From: Flavobacterium sp.
GTDB lineage: Bacteria > Bacteroidota > Bacteroidia > Flavobacteriales > Flavobacteriaceae
Direction: 5' to 3'
Length of the DNA: 21,398 bases
NCBI RefSeq assembly: GCF_021151785.1
Contig: NZ_JAGKWP010000043.1
Coordinates: 1-21,398, forward strand
Position 1 is the stretch's first letter. Each line of letters opens with the position of its first letter. Under the pieces are notes generated by a model. That model did no database searches, was not told where the DNA came from, and saw only the letters and a list, made by a program, of their open reading frames with translations. A program made the position numbers and the translations under genes. Shown piece by piece: positions 1 to 6,535 of this stretch.

Positions 1-587
1 ACTCGATTGCCGGTAGCAGCGAACATGCGCTTAACCTGATGGTATTTCCCTTCATGGATTTGCAAGCGCGCCAACCTTGGCTGCAGGATATGGAGCTGGG
101 CCGGGCGTGTGAGGTTTTTCTCGCCATGGAGTTGTACGCCCCTGGCAAACCAGTCAATAACGGATTCGTTAATAGGATCTGCAGTGGTGACCAGATATGT
201 TTTTTGACACTCTTGCTTGGGAGCGGTGATCCGATGATTCCATTGCCCATCGTCTGTTATTAACACCAAACCGGTAGTATCCAGATCCAGGCGGCCAGCA
301 ATTTGCAATTCGTGTTTGCGCGGAATGTCCAGCAGGTCCAATACCACCGGGTGCTCGCTGTCGGTATTGGCGCACACATAACCCGAGGGTTTGTGCAACA
401 TTAAATAACGGGTATTAAACGGTTCAATCCGCTCTCCGTCCAAGACAACCTCTTCGTCGCCACATAGTTTTTGTTCCGGCTTTAATACCCGCTCCCCATT
501 GATGGAAATGCGCCCCGCCTTTACCAAGTGATGGACCTGCGAGCGGGAGAGGCCGGTGTGATGGCTTAGAAATTTATCCAGACGCAT
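1..587 (-). CDS. rsuA: 16S rRNA pseudouridine(516) synthase, 3' end beyond window
   Basis: RsuA isomerises U516 of 16S rRNA to pseudouridine. The frame is open from ATG at 587 to base 1, giving 195 residues of a family usually about 230 long; the C-terminus lies outside the window. The N-terminal S4 RNA-binding domain (MRLDKFLSHHTGLSR, residues 1-15, running to about 60) is followed by the synthase domain. That domain has MLHKPSGYVC near 63-72, the catalytic loop AGRLDLDTTGL with catalytic Asp at 101, TDDGQWNHRI at 111-120 and EGKYHQVKRMFAATGN at 179-194. Resemblance to E. coli RsuA is strong along the whole length. Base composition is balanced, unlike everything after about 775. The start lies 2 bases from the stop of the upstream truC-like gene, so the two were probably cotranscribed. 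The assignment is confident; gammaproteobacterial origin is inferred from protein similarity and composition. Confidence 0.93.
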   Translation of the reverse strand, partial: MRLDKFLSHHTGLSRSQVHHLVKAGRISINGERVLKPEQKLCGDEEVVLDGERIEPFNTRYLMLHKPSGYVCANTDSEHPVVLDLLDIPRKHELQIAGRLDLDTTGLVLITDDGQWNHRITAPKQECQKTYLVTTADPINESVIDWFARGVQLHGEKNLTRPAQLHILQPRLARLQIHEGKYHQVKRMFAATGNR

Positions 588-589
588 AA

Positions 590-772
590 TCAGTGGCGCT
601 CTAACCAGTAAGAGGGGATGGCCGTGTGCCAATTGAATCGCTGCACTACACGACTAAATTTTTCTTCCAGCGTTGCGTGCAAGCTAAGAGGTGTTTGGGT
701 GATGGGGTGTAAAAATGTCAACTCGGTTGCCGCAAGTAGTAATCCTTCGCAAGCAAATTGCTGTTGAAAAAA
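590..772 (-). CDS. truC: TruC-like tRNA pseudouridine synthase, C-terminal fragment cut at the junction
   Basis: The frame ending in TGA at 590-592 stays open to 772. From residue F (755-757) onward it reads FACEGLLLAATELTFLHP, then ITQTPLSLHATLEEKFSRVV, then QRFNWHTAIPSYWLERH. This matches the C-terminal tail of E. coli TruC (FGLQRLMLHAS, LSLTHPFTGEPL, then a DDTW...FGW segment) without gaps in the LHA...HP part. TruC makes pseudouridine 65 in tRNA. The catalytic domain is missing: upstream of about 757 the homology stops and a stop codon follows at 773-775, where AT-rich flavobacterial sequence begins. The fragment reads directly into rsuA with a 2-base gap. It could belong to another RluA-family member, but the tail fits TruC best. 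Confidence 0.72.
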   Translation of the reverse strand, partial: FFQQQFACEGLLLAATELTFLHPITQTPLSLHATLEEKFSRVVQRFNWHTAIPSYWLERH

Positions 773-1662
773 TCATTGAAGATTTCCAAATAATAGTTAA
801 TCATCATTTGTTAGAAAAAAATAAAACTTCCATTCACTCCATTCAAGCAAAAATTTTTATTCAATTAATTTATGCTAATTATTATCACATAACTCAAAAT
901 ACAATTTCAGAATTAGAATATCTTGAACGTGCTATTGCTATTTATGATGCTAATAGTTTTCATAAACAAGAAAACCCTTTAGATTACATCTCAGTTTATA
1001 CGCGTATTATTGATATTTATAAAAAACGCGATGATGAAACTTTCTATAATAAAATTGAAGCTCTACGTCAATTCGATCAGATATTAGACTTTCAAAAGCA
1101 TGTAGCTAATGAACGTATCTTTTTTCACACTTATCAAGCAGAACTTGAGCACTTAATTTATAATCATAAATTTGATGAAGGACATCAAATGATGCAACAT
1201 ATTTTAAAGCAAATACATATAAATAAATTTAATTTAGAACCTTACTACTTAATTGGTATGTATTATCAATTTGCTTGTATTTGTTTAATTAATAAAAGTG
1301 TATCCCAATCTTTGAAACATATTAATTATATTTTAAATGAGTTCGATTTTAGCGATCGTCCTAATACATTTATAAAAGCAGAAATTTTAAATGTACTGAT
1401 TCACTTCGAACTAAAAAATTATAAACTAGTTTTACATAGTTTGGCTAATTTTAAAAAGAAGTATGCCAAAACATTTAAAATTAACACACTTGAAAAGAAA
1501 ATACTAAAATTAATTGAACGTTTTTGCAACGATCCTTATCTAAAAAAATCAGTTATTGAATTTAATAGCCTTTATAAAAAAATAAATAAAATGGACATTG
1601 ACACTACAAGTTCTAACATTATTTATTTAAAATATATTGATTTTAAAAGATTAGAACGTTAA
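715..1662 (+). CDS. Helical-repeat (TPR-like) protein, 5'-truncated at the junction
   Basis: The open frame starts at ATG 715, but its first 15-20 residues (MSTRLPQVVILRKQIAV) are the antisense of the truC-like fragment, so that start is an artefact. The native part begins near KIIEDFQIIVNHH. What remains, about 295 residues, is rich in Asn, Lys, Ile and Tyr and almost wholly helical, with repeated helix-turn-helix pairs such as ILKQIHINKFNLEPYYLIG and RPNTFIKAEILNVLIHFELK. It resembles the C-terminal part of an uncharacterised family of roughly 500-aa TPR-like proteins common in Bacteroidota, from memory of the family pattern. No catalytic motif or C-terminal membrane segment is seen. It converges on the SbtA gene. 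Function unknown. Confidence 0.7.
   Translation: MSTRLPQVVILRKQIAVEKIIEDFQIIVNHHLLEKNKTSIHSIQAKIFIQLIYANYYHITQNTISELEYLERAIAIYDANSFHKQENPLDYISVYTRIIDIYKKRDDETFYNKIEALRQFDQILDFQKHVANERIFFHTYQAELEHLIYNHKFDEGHQMMQHILKQIHINKFNLEPYYLIGMYYQFACICLINKSVSQSLKHINYILNEFDFSDRPNTFIKAEILNVLIHFELKNYKLVLHSLANFKKKYAKTFKINTLEKKILKLIERFCNDPYLKKSVIEFNSLYKKINKMDIDTTSSNIIYLKYIDFKRLER
755..775. other. Junction between gammaproteobacterial and flavobacterial DNA
   Basis: Left of this point, composition and both minus-strand genes (truC-like, rsuA) are gammaproteobacterial in character. Right of it, DNA is AT-rich and all genes are Bacteroidota-like. The truC-like gene on the minus strand and the helical-repeat gene on the plus strand both lose their 5' portions here. 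No transposase, integrase, tRNA, target duplication or terminal repeat is visible at the join. Confidence 0.8.
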
Positions 1663-1736
1663 CAAATAAAATGAACGTGCCCCCATTTCATGGAGATAAA
1701 ATGAAGGACACGCACAAAAAATTACACAACTATAAT

Positions 1737-2702
1737 TTAAAAAGTTACTAGAAAATAATAAAGTGGAATTCCTAAAGTAATATTCACTGGAAAAGTTACT
1801 CCTATAGCCATTGGAACATATAAACCTGGATTAGCTTGTGGTACAGATATTTTCATAGCTGCTGGAACTGCAATATATGAAGCACTTGCTGCAAGAATAG
1901 CTAACAAAAATCGGTCACCCGTTTGAGCTAAAAACAAACCACTTGTGTAAGCAACCACACAACCATTGATTAGAGGTATTATACTAGCAAAAATGATTGT
2001 AAAATTTCCGTATTTTGTAAAATCACTTACTTTTTTACCACAAACTAATCCCATGTCTAATAAAAATATGGCTAAAAATCCTTTGAACAAATCATTGGTA
2101 AAAGGTTTAATTCCCATGGCTTGCTCTTCACTAGCTACATAACCAATAACTAAACTTCCTAATATTAAAAATACACTTCCGTTTGTTAGTGAATGCACAA
2201 TAATTTGTTTCAAACTATAAGACGTTGCTTCTTTTTTAGATTTGGTAAAAAGTCGGATTAAAATGATTCCCACAATAATAGCTGGTGCTTCCATTAAAGC
2301 CATGACAGCAACCATATGACCACTATAGCTAATGTTTTGCATTTCAAGAAAAGAAATTGCCGTTACAAAAGTCACCGCACTTACTGAACCATAAGCAGCG
2401 GCTATTGCTCCTGAATTAGCAACACTCAACTTTCGTTTAAGAATAAAAAACGTGTAAATTGGAATACTAATTGCAGCTAAAACCCCAAACAATACACACC
2501 ACAATATAGACACATCAAAAGTACTGTGTGCTAACTCTTGACCGCCTTTAAAACCGATTGCAAACAATAAATATATAGAAATAAATTTAGATGAGTTTTC
2601 AGGGATATATAAATCACTTTTAACTCTTACGGCTAAAACGCCTAATAAAAAAAACAATAAAGCAGGGTTTTTTAAATTTTCAATTAATAAGTCAAAATTC
2701 AT
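1737..2702 (-). CDS. sbtA: SbtA-type sodium-dependent bicarbonate transport permease
   Basis: This 321-residue, very hydrophobic protein has about ten membrane segments. The start MNFDLLIENLKNPALLFFLLG followed by AIGFKGGQELAH is typical of the SbtA family (PF05982, formerly DUF897). Family members with known function import HCO3- together with Na+ across the inner membrane. The duplicated architecture is visible: GSVSAVTFVTA in the first half mirrors LAASASYIAVPAAM in the second. It is the last gene of a minus-strand operon, 5 bases after the Sua5 gene. No SbtB (PII-like) partner is next to it, although cyanobacterial sbtA often has one. Transport of bicarbonate is inferred from the family; many heterotroph members are untested. 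Confidence 0.85.
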   Translation of the reverse strand: MNFDLLIENLKNPALLFFLLGVLAVRVKSDLYIPENSSKFISIYLLFAIGFKGGQELAHSTFDVSILWCVLFGVLAAISIPIYTFFILKRKLSVANSGAIAAAYGSVSAVTFVTAISFLEMQNISYSGHMVAVMALMEAPAIIVGIILIRLFTKSKKEATSYSLKQIIVHSLTNGSVFLILGSLVIGYVASEEQAMGIKPFTNDLFKGFLAIFLLDMGLVCGKKVSDFTKYGNFTIIFASIIPLINGCVVAYTSGLFLAQTGDRFLLAILAASASYIAVPAAMKISVPQANPGLYVPMAIGVTFPVNITLGIPLYYFLVTF

Positions 2703-2707
2703 AGTTA

Positions 2708-3670
2708 TTATTTTTTTGCTGTTGCTCTAGTTAAACGATCATTTAAAGTAATTCCTAAATCTGTACTAGGAAAAGGTTGTATTAGTAAAGCATCGTAACT
2801 TTGTTCATCTAATGCTAATAATGTGGCATATAATTTTTGTCCCACTTCTTCAAGATTATCTGATTCTGATAAATTGATGTATGTTATTTTAGCATTTGAA
2901 GATTTCTTTTTTTTTCCAGTATAAAGAATGGCTACATGTGCTTCTGGATATTGCTTAGTGTACGCATCTAAATCGTCAGTCATGATAAGAGGAGTTTTTG
3001 GTGCATAATGCCTTGTAAACATTCCGGGTGTAAGCGTATGCTTTTTAGTAGTAGCTCTTTTTACTTTTCCTACCCATCGTTCAATTTGCTCAATGGTTAT
3101 AGCTCCTACTCTATAAATAACAACTTCATTCTTTTCAAAACCAACAATTGTAGATTCTAAGCCATTAGTACAAGCACCACCATCTAAAACATAAGGTAAA
3201 TCTTTGTTTTTAAAATAAGAAACTACGTGTTTCGCTTGTGTGGCACTAGTTGCATTTGAAGGATTAGCACTTGGTGCGGCTAACGGAGCGGGAAGCGATT
3301 TAAGTAACTCCACAAACAATGGATGATTAGGCACACGAATACCAACCGTATCTTGTCCTGAAGTTACATAATGAGGAATTTTATTTGATTTGGGCAGTAC
3401 TAAGGTTATTGGTCCTGGCATAAATGCATCTGCTAAAATTTTAGCCTTTTCAGGCCACACCTCTACCCATTTACTGATTTCTTCAATAGAAGCTACATGT
3501 ACTATTAAAGGATTGTTATTAGGTCTTCCTTTTAGTTGGTAAATTTTTTGAATTCCCTTTTCAGAGAGAATTGAAGCAGCCAAACCATAAACAGTTTCCG
3601 TAGGTATTGCTACTACATCACCATCATTTAAATAGTTAGCTGCTCGTTTAATATCAGTTCCAATTTCCAT
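2708..3670 (-). CDS. sua5: L-threonylcarbamoyladenylate synthase (Sua5/YwlC type)
   Basis: The enzyme makes threonylcarbamoyl-AMP from threonine, ATP and CO2/bicarbonate, the first step of t6A modification at tRNA position 37. At 320 residues it is the long two-domain Sua5 form. The YrdC domain (about 1-200) shows PTETVYGLAASI (24-35), KGRPNNNPLIVHV (47-59) and LAAPSANPSNATSAT. The conserved linker TPGMFTRHYAPKTPL follows, then the C-terminal Sua5 domain. It lies 3 bases after the DUF6671-like gene and 5 bases before sbtA, so it is cotranscribed with them. Placement directly before a bicarbonate transporter is notable because bicarbonate is one of its substrates. Confidence 0.93.
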   Translation of the reverse strand: MEIGTDIKRAANYLNDGDVVAIPTETVYGLAASILSEKGIQKIYQLKGRPNNNPLIVHVASIEEISKWVEVWPEKAKILADAFMPGPITLVLPKSNKIPHYVTSGQDTVGIRVPNHPLFVELLKSLPAPLAAPSANPSNATSATQAKHVVSYFKNKDLPYVLDGGACTNGLESTIVGFEKNEVVIYRVGAITIEQIERWVGKVKRATTKKHTLTPGMFTRHYAPKTPLIMTDDLDAYTKQYPEAHVAILYTGKKKKSSNAKITYINLSESDNLEEVGQKLYATLLALDEQSYDALLIQPFPSTDLGITLNDRLTRATAKK

Positions 3671-3673
3671 TTA

Positions 3674-4516
3674 TTAAGGATTACAAGTTGAACAATACAT
3701 GGGATCTTCAAAATATTTCCCTTTAGGATAGTATTTTTCAGATTGATGTTGGCACTTTTGACATACATAAATCCATTTCATTGTACTAGCCGTAGGTGTT
3801 TTACAAAGTTGGCAAGGCAAACCCGATTCATGCGCTACAACATCATATCCCGGCCAACCACAAGAAGGACAATAACTATGACATTTGTCAATCAATTGTT
3901 GAGTTACTTCACCAATAATTCGCATACGTGTAGGATTCATGTGTGCTCGCATGTCTGTTTCAACAACAACCTGACCATACTCTTTCATTAGGAAATTAAA
4001 AGCATTTAAAGCCTTTTTTCTATCTTTAATTCCTTTAATAATTCCCTCTGATTTATTTTGAAAAGGTCGAAGTATAATAGCATGACTTGGGAAGTGAACA
4101 CAATCGCAAAAAGCCAGTAATTCATCTTCTTGTGTTATACTTTCTTGTTTAAAGTTAGTCTCCATTTTAAGCACTTTGCCTGTAACTTCCCAGTCGTTCT
4201 TAAAATCTTTCAGCATAACAAATTCTTCATGTGAAGGAACAAAAAAATAATGAGGATGTGGGCCAAATGAACCTTCGGTAGCTACTACTAAATCTATACC
4301 ATGCAATAGATATGCTTGATTACATTTTTCTCTTAGTGCTTCAAGAGGAACAAGTGTTCTTGGAATTTCCCCAGAAAACGTGCCTAATGTATCAGTATCA
4401 AACTTGTTTTTTTGAGAAACAACCACTCCAAGATAGCGTTCGAGAAGTGGTTGCATAATATCCTCCTTACCATGCTTAGTAGCAATTAATAAGGAGCGGT
4501 TTACAAACAAACGCAT
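3674..4516 (-). CDS. DUF6671-like protein with C-terminal zinc ribbons
   Basis: Protein of 280 residues. The N-terminal two thirds carry conserved-looking stretches: LLIATKHGKEDIMQPLLE (about 9-26), VVATEGSFGPHPHYFFVPS (about 77-95) and VVVETDMRAHMNPTRMRII. The C-terminal third holds four CxxC pairs (CPSC, CQLC, CQKC, CSTC), enough to bind two zinc ions in ribbon folds. I recognise the overall pattern as that of the DUF6671 family, whose function is not known to me. Its start codon shares one base with the stop of the 90-aa gene, and it ends 3 bases before sua5, so translational coupling and cotranscription are likely. Zinc binding is inferred from the Cys pairs. Confidence 0.8.
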   Translation of the reverse strand: MRLFVNRSLLIATKHGKEDIMQPLLERYLGVVVSQKNKFDTDTLGTFSGEIPRTLVPLEALREKCNQAYLLHGIDLVVATEGSFGPHPHYFFVPSHEEFVMLKDFKNDWEVTGKVLKMETNFKQESITQEDELLAFCDCVHFPSHAIILRPFQNKSEGIIKGIKDRKKALNAFNFLMKEYGQVVVETDMRAHMNPTRMRIIGEVTQQLIDKCHSYCPSCGWPGYDVVAHESGLPCQLCKTPTASTMKWIYVCQKCQHQSEKYYPKGKYFEDPMYCSTCNP

Positions 4517-4788
4517 TACTTAACTTTAATTACAATTTCACCCACTAATTCAACTTCTTTACCTTGCATAGAAGCTTCATCAAAGAAAAGTTTTAATTCT
4601 TCTTTTAAACGAACCAGTTCCTGAATTCGCTGTTGAGATGAAAATGTAATTGAGGTATTTCGTTCCTCTCTACTCCATTGGTCACCTTGATGAAATTTTA
4701 TTTTATTTGACAATAACTCAAGTAAAACTTGTTTGGCATCAAGGGCACTAAATTCACCTTTAATCAAGTGAAAAGATTTTTGTTTCAT
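4516..4788 (-). CDS. Small conserved-looking protein of unknown function (90 aa)
   Basis: A 90-residue soluble protein with no signal peptide or membrane segment. It has an N-terminal strand-rich part (KSFHLIKGEFSALDAKQVLLE), a central charged segment (HQGDQWSREERNTSI), a helical Lys/Glu/Leu-rich stretch at about 52-72 that could form a short coiled coil, and a beta-like end (KEVELVGEIVIKVK). I do not recognise a family. It is held in the operon by 2 bases upstream (49-aa gene) and a 1-base overlap downstream (DUF6671-like gene). That packing is the main reason to accept it as a real gene. Confidence 0.72.
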   Translation of the reverse strand: MKQKSFHLIKGEFSALDAKQVLLELLSNKIKFHQGDQWSREERNTSITFSSQQRIQELVRLKEELKLFFDEASMQGKEVELVGEIVIKVK

Positions 4789-4790
4789 AA

Positions 4791-4940
4791 CTACTTACTT
4801 TTCAGTTTAAAAAATAACAATATAAAGCCAATGCCTGTTGCTGCAAGAACTTCAGGAATTAGAGTTTTCAAGCTTGATTCAGTTTGCATAAATACCACTA
4901 ACATGGCTATACAAATAATAAGTAATAGCAATTTTCCCAT
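4791..4940 (-). CDS. Small two-helix membrane protein (49 aa)
   Basis: A longer in-frame start at 4988 would put 16 unlikely residues inside the end of icd. The ATG at 4940 lies one base after the icd stop and gives a clean product beginning MGKLLLLIICIAMLVVFMQT. There are two hydrophobic segments (about 3-18 and 28-45) separated by ESSLKTLIPEVLAAT, and the tail is basic (KLKSK). This suggests an inner-membrane hairpin with both ends on the same side. It sits between icd and the 90-aa gene with 1- and 2-base gaps. No family recognised. Confidence 0.6.
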   Translation of the reverse strand: MGKLLLLIICIAMLVVFMQTESSLKTLIPEVLAATGIGFILLFFKLKSK

Positions 4941-4941
4941 C

Positions 4942-6381
4942 TTATTGACCTTGTCCCATTGAATACATTGGTACTCCATCAAAAGCATATAAATTTTCTG
5001 TTTTTATGACATCGATTTGATTTGAATATAAAGTCTGTAACAAGCTCACTACCTCTTGATAATTTCCATTGGATTGAGAAGTCCATTCAAATCTACAACG
5101 CCAATGGTCTGTACAAAAGGTTTCTTCAAGACCATTTGGCCACACTTTAACTCCGCGATTTGTAATCATTTTTAATTGTATTCCTGCCTCATGAGTCGCT
5201 TGTTGTAATTGCAACGCCAATGTATCTGCATTTCGGTTGGCTTGGTGAACAAAAATATCAACCCCAACTAAACTTTTTACTTTTGGCTTTTTAGGAGTGG
5301 TTATCGGAATAGAAATTACAGCATCCTTTGGAGGTGTAATGGGTTGTAATTGGGTAGGATTTTGACCTAAATTAGCAATAATGGCTTGAGCAAAGCCTTT
5401 GGTTCCAACTAATTGTTTACTAGTTGCTTCATTGTAGATATCTGGTGTATGGATACCATCTTCAATAGTTTTTAGCCATGCATTTTGAATTTTTGAAGCT
5501 TCATCAGCTAACCCTAAGTGGAATAACATAGCTATAGCCGCTTGTAATAATCCTGAAGGATTTGCTTTGTCTTGGCCTGCAATATCTGGAGCTGAACCAT
5601 GAATAGCTTCAAACATAGCGCATGAAGTTCCAATATTTACCGAACCAGCCAAACCAACAGATCCAGCCACTTCCGCAGCGATATCAGAAACAATATCTCC
5701 ATATAAATTTGAGGTTACAATAACATCAAAAGATTCTGGTTTTGCGGCTAAACGAGCGGCACCGATATCTATAATCATATGATTAGATTGAATTTCAGGG
5801 TACTCAGCAGCAATTTCTTTAAAAATTTGGTGAAATAAACCATCTGTTTGTTTCATGATGTTGTCTTTACTGAAACAAGTCACTTTTTTTCTACCGTATT
5901 TTTTAGCATATTCAAAAGCATAACGAATAATTTTTTCAGAACCAGGTCGAGAAATTAACTTCAAACATTGAACCACTTCATCGGTTTGTTGATGCTCAAT
6001 ACCTGCATATAAATCCTCTTCATTTTCTCGAACAATGACCACGTTCATTTTTGGGAAATTGGACGCAACGAAAGGAAAATAAGACTGTGTAGGTCTTATA
6101 TTCGCAAATAAACCTAAAGCCTTACGCATGGTCACATTTAAACTTTTGTACCCCCCACCTTGAGGTGTCGTAATAGGAGCTTTGAGTAAAATTTTATTAT
6201 TTAAAATACTGTCCCATGAAGAAGAGCTAATACCTGAGGCATGACCATTTAAATACACTTTCTCCCCTATTTCAATGGTTTCATATTCTAAAGGTACTTG
6301 AGCGGCGTGGAAAATATCCAATACGGCATCCATAATTTCAGGACCAATTCCGTCTCCTTTTGCAATTGTAATTTTTTTCAT
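4942..6381 (-). CDS. icd: Isocitrate dehydrogenase, Rickettsia/Thermus-type long form
   Basis: Converts isocitrate to 2-oxoglutarate and CO2 in the TCA cycle. The 479 residues match the long class with a C-terminal extension of about 130 residues, as in Rickettsia Icd. The core has GDGIGPEIM (9-17), KAPITTPQGGGYKSLNVTMRK (67-87), substrate residues R96 and R118, EDLYAGIE with Tyr 125, Lys 172 in SKDNIMK, and metal-binding Asp 229 and 233 in YGDIVSD. The nucleotide loop reads IHGSAPDIAGQDKANPSG (260-277). The extension begins near LVGVDIFVHQ (371) and includes DHWRCRFEW and IDVIKTENLYAFDGV. D266-I267 is the pair found in NAD-dependent relatives (3-isopropylmalate dehydrogenase), where NADP enzymes such as E. 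coli Icd have Lys-Tyr; cofactor choice is therefore open. First gene of the operon, divergent from lysR. Confidence 0.93.
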   Translation of the reverse strand: MKKITIAKGDGIGPEIMDAVLDIFHAAQVPLEYETIEIGEKVYLNGHASGISSSSWDSILNNKILLKAPITTPQGGGYKSLNVTMRKALGLFANIRPTQSYFPFVASNFPKMNVVIVRENEEDLYAGIEHQQTDEVVQCLKLISRPGSEKIIRYAFEYAKKYGRKKVTCFSKDNIMKQTDGLFHQIFKEIAAEYPEIQSNHMIIDIGAARLAAKPESFDVIVTSNLYGDIVSDIAAEVAGSVGLAGSVNIGTSCAMFEAIHGSAPDIAGQDKANPSGLLQAAIAMLFHLGLADEASKIQNAWLKTIEDGIHTPDIYNEATSKQLVGTKGFAQAIIANLGQNPTQLQPITPPKDAVISIPITTPKKPKVKSLVGVDIFVHQANRNADTLALQLQQATHEAGIQLKMITNRGVKVWPNGLEETFCTDHWRCRFEWTSQSNGNYQEVVSLLQTLYSNQIDVIKTENLYAFDGVPMYSMGQGQ

Positions 6382-6402
6382 TTTTGTTTGTTTGCTTTAG
6401 GT

Positions 6403-6421
6403 GTACATTTTAATAATGTAC
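6403..6421. repeat. Inverted repeat upstream of icd
   Basis: GTACATT-TTAAT-AATGTAC is a perfect 7-bp dyad with a 5-base spacer, ending 21 bases upstream of the icd start. It could be an operator in the shared icd/lysR promoter region or a weak hairpin in the icd leader. No T-run follows, so it is not a terminator. Which regulator binds it is not shown by the sequence; the divergent LysR protein is a candidate. Confidence 0.5.
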
Positions 6422-6516
6422 TAGTTCGATTTTTCATTAGTTAAACTTGAGTCATATTGACAGGACAAAATTGATAACAAAAAATGATTAATTTTTATTT
6501 ATATTTTATATCTTTA

Positions 6517-6535
6517 TCATAAAATAATTTTATGA
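6517..6535. repeat. Inverted repeat covering the lysR start codon
   Basis: TCATAAAAT-A-ATTTTATGA is a perfect 9-bp dyad around one central base. The right arm contains the ATG of the LysR gene (6532-6534). In mRNA it could form a short AT-only hairpin hiding the start codon; in DNA it could be an operator. AT-rich dyads arise easily by chance, so the confidence is modest. Confidence 0.35.

Noticed and set aside
39..375. Open frames on both strands over the first 400 bases (74 aa plus strand, 68 aa minus strand)
   Set aside because: Both are out of frame with the clear RsuA reading, which runs uninterrupted from 587 to base 1 with all family motifs.
1..772. Reading the left end as a horizontally acquired island in a flavobacterium
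   Set aside because: It carries housekeeping pseudouridine synthases, both genes at the join are truncated, and no mobility gene, repeat or attachment site is present; a chimera is simpler.
1676..1712. Possible terminator between the TPR-like gene and sbtA (CGTG...CACG and TTCAT...ATGAA pairings)
   Set aside because: The stem is broken by unequal internal loops and no T-run follows on either strand; too weak to call.
4791..4988. Longer version of the small membrane protein starting at 4988
   Set aside because: The extra 16 residues lie inside the end of icd and do not look native; the ATG at 4940, one base after the icd stop, gives a normal hydrophobic N-terminus.
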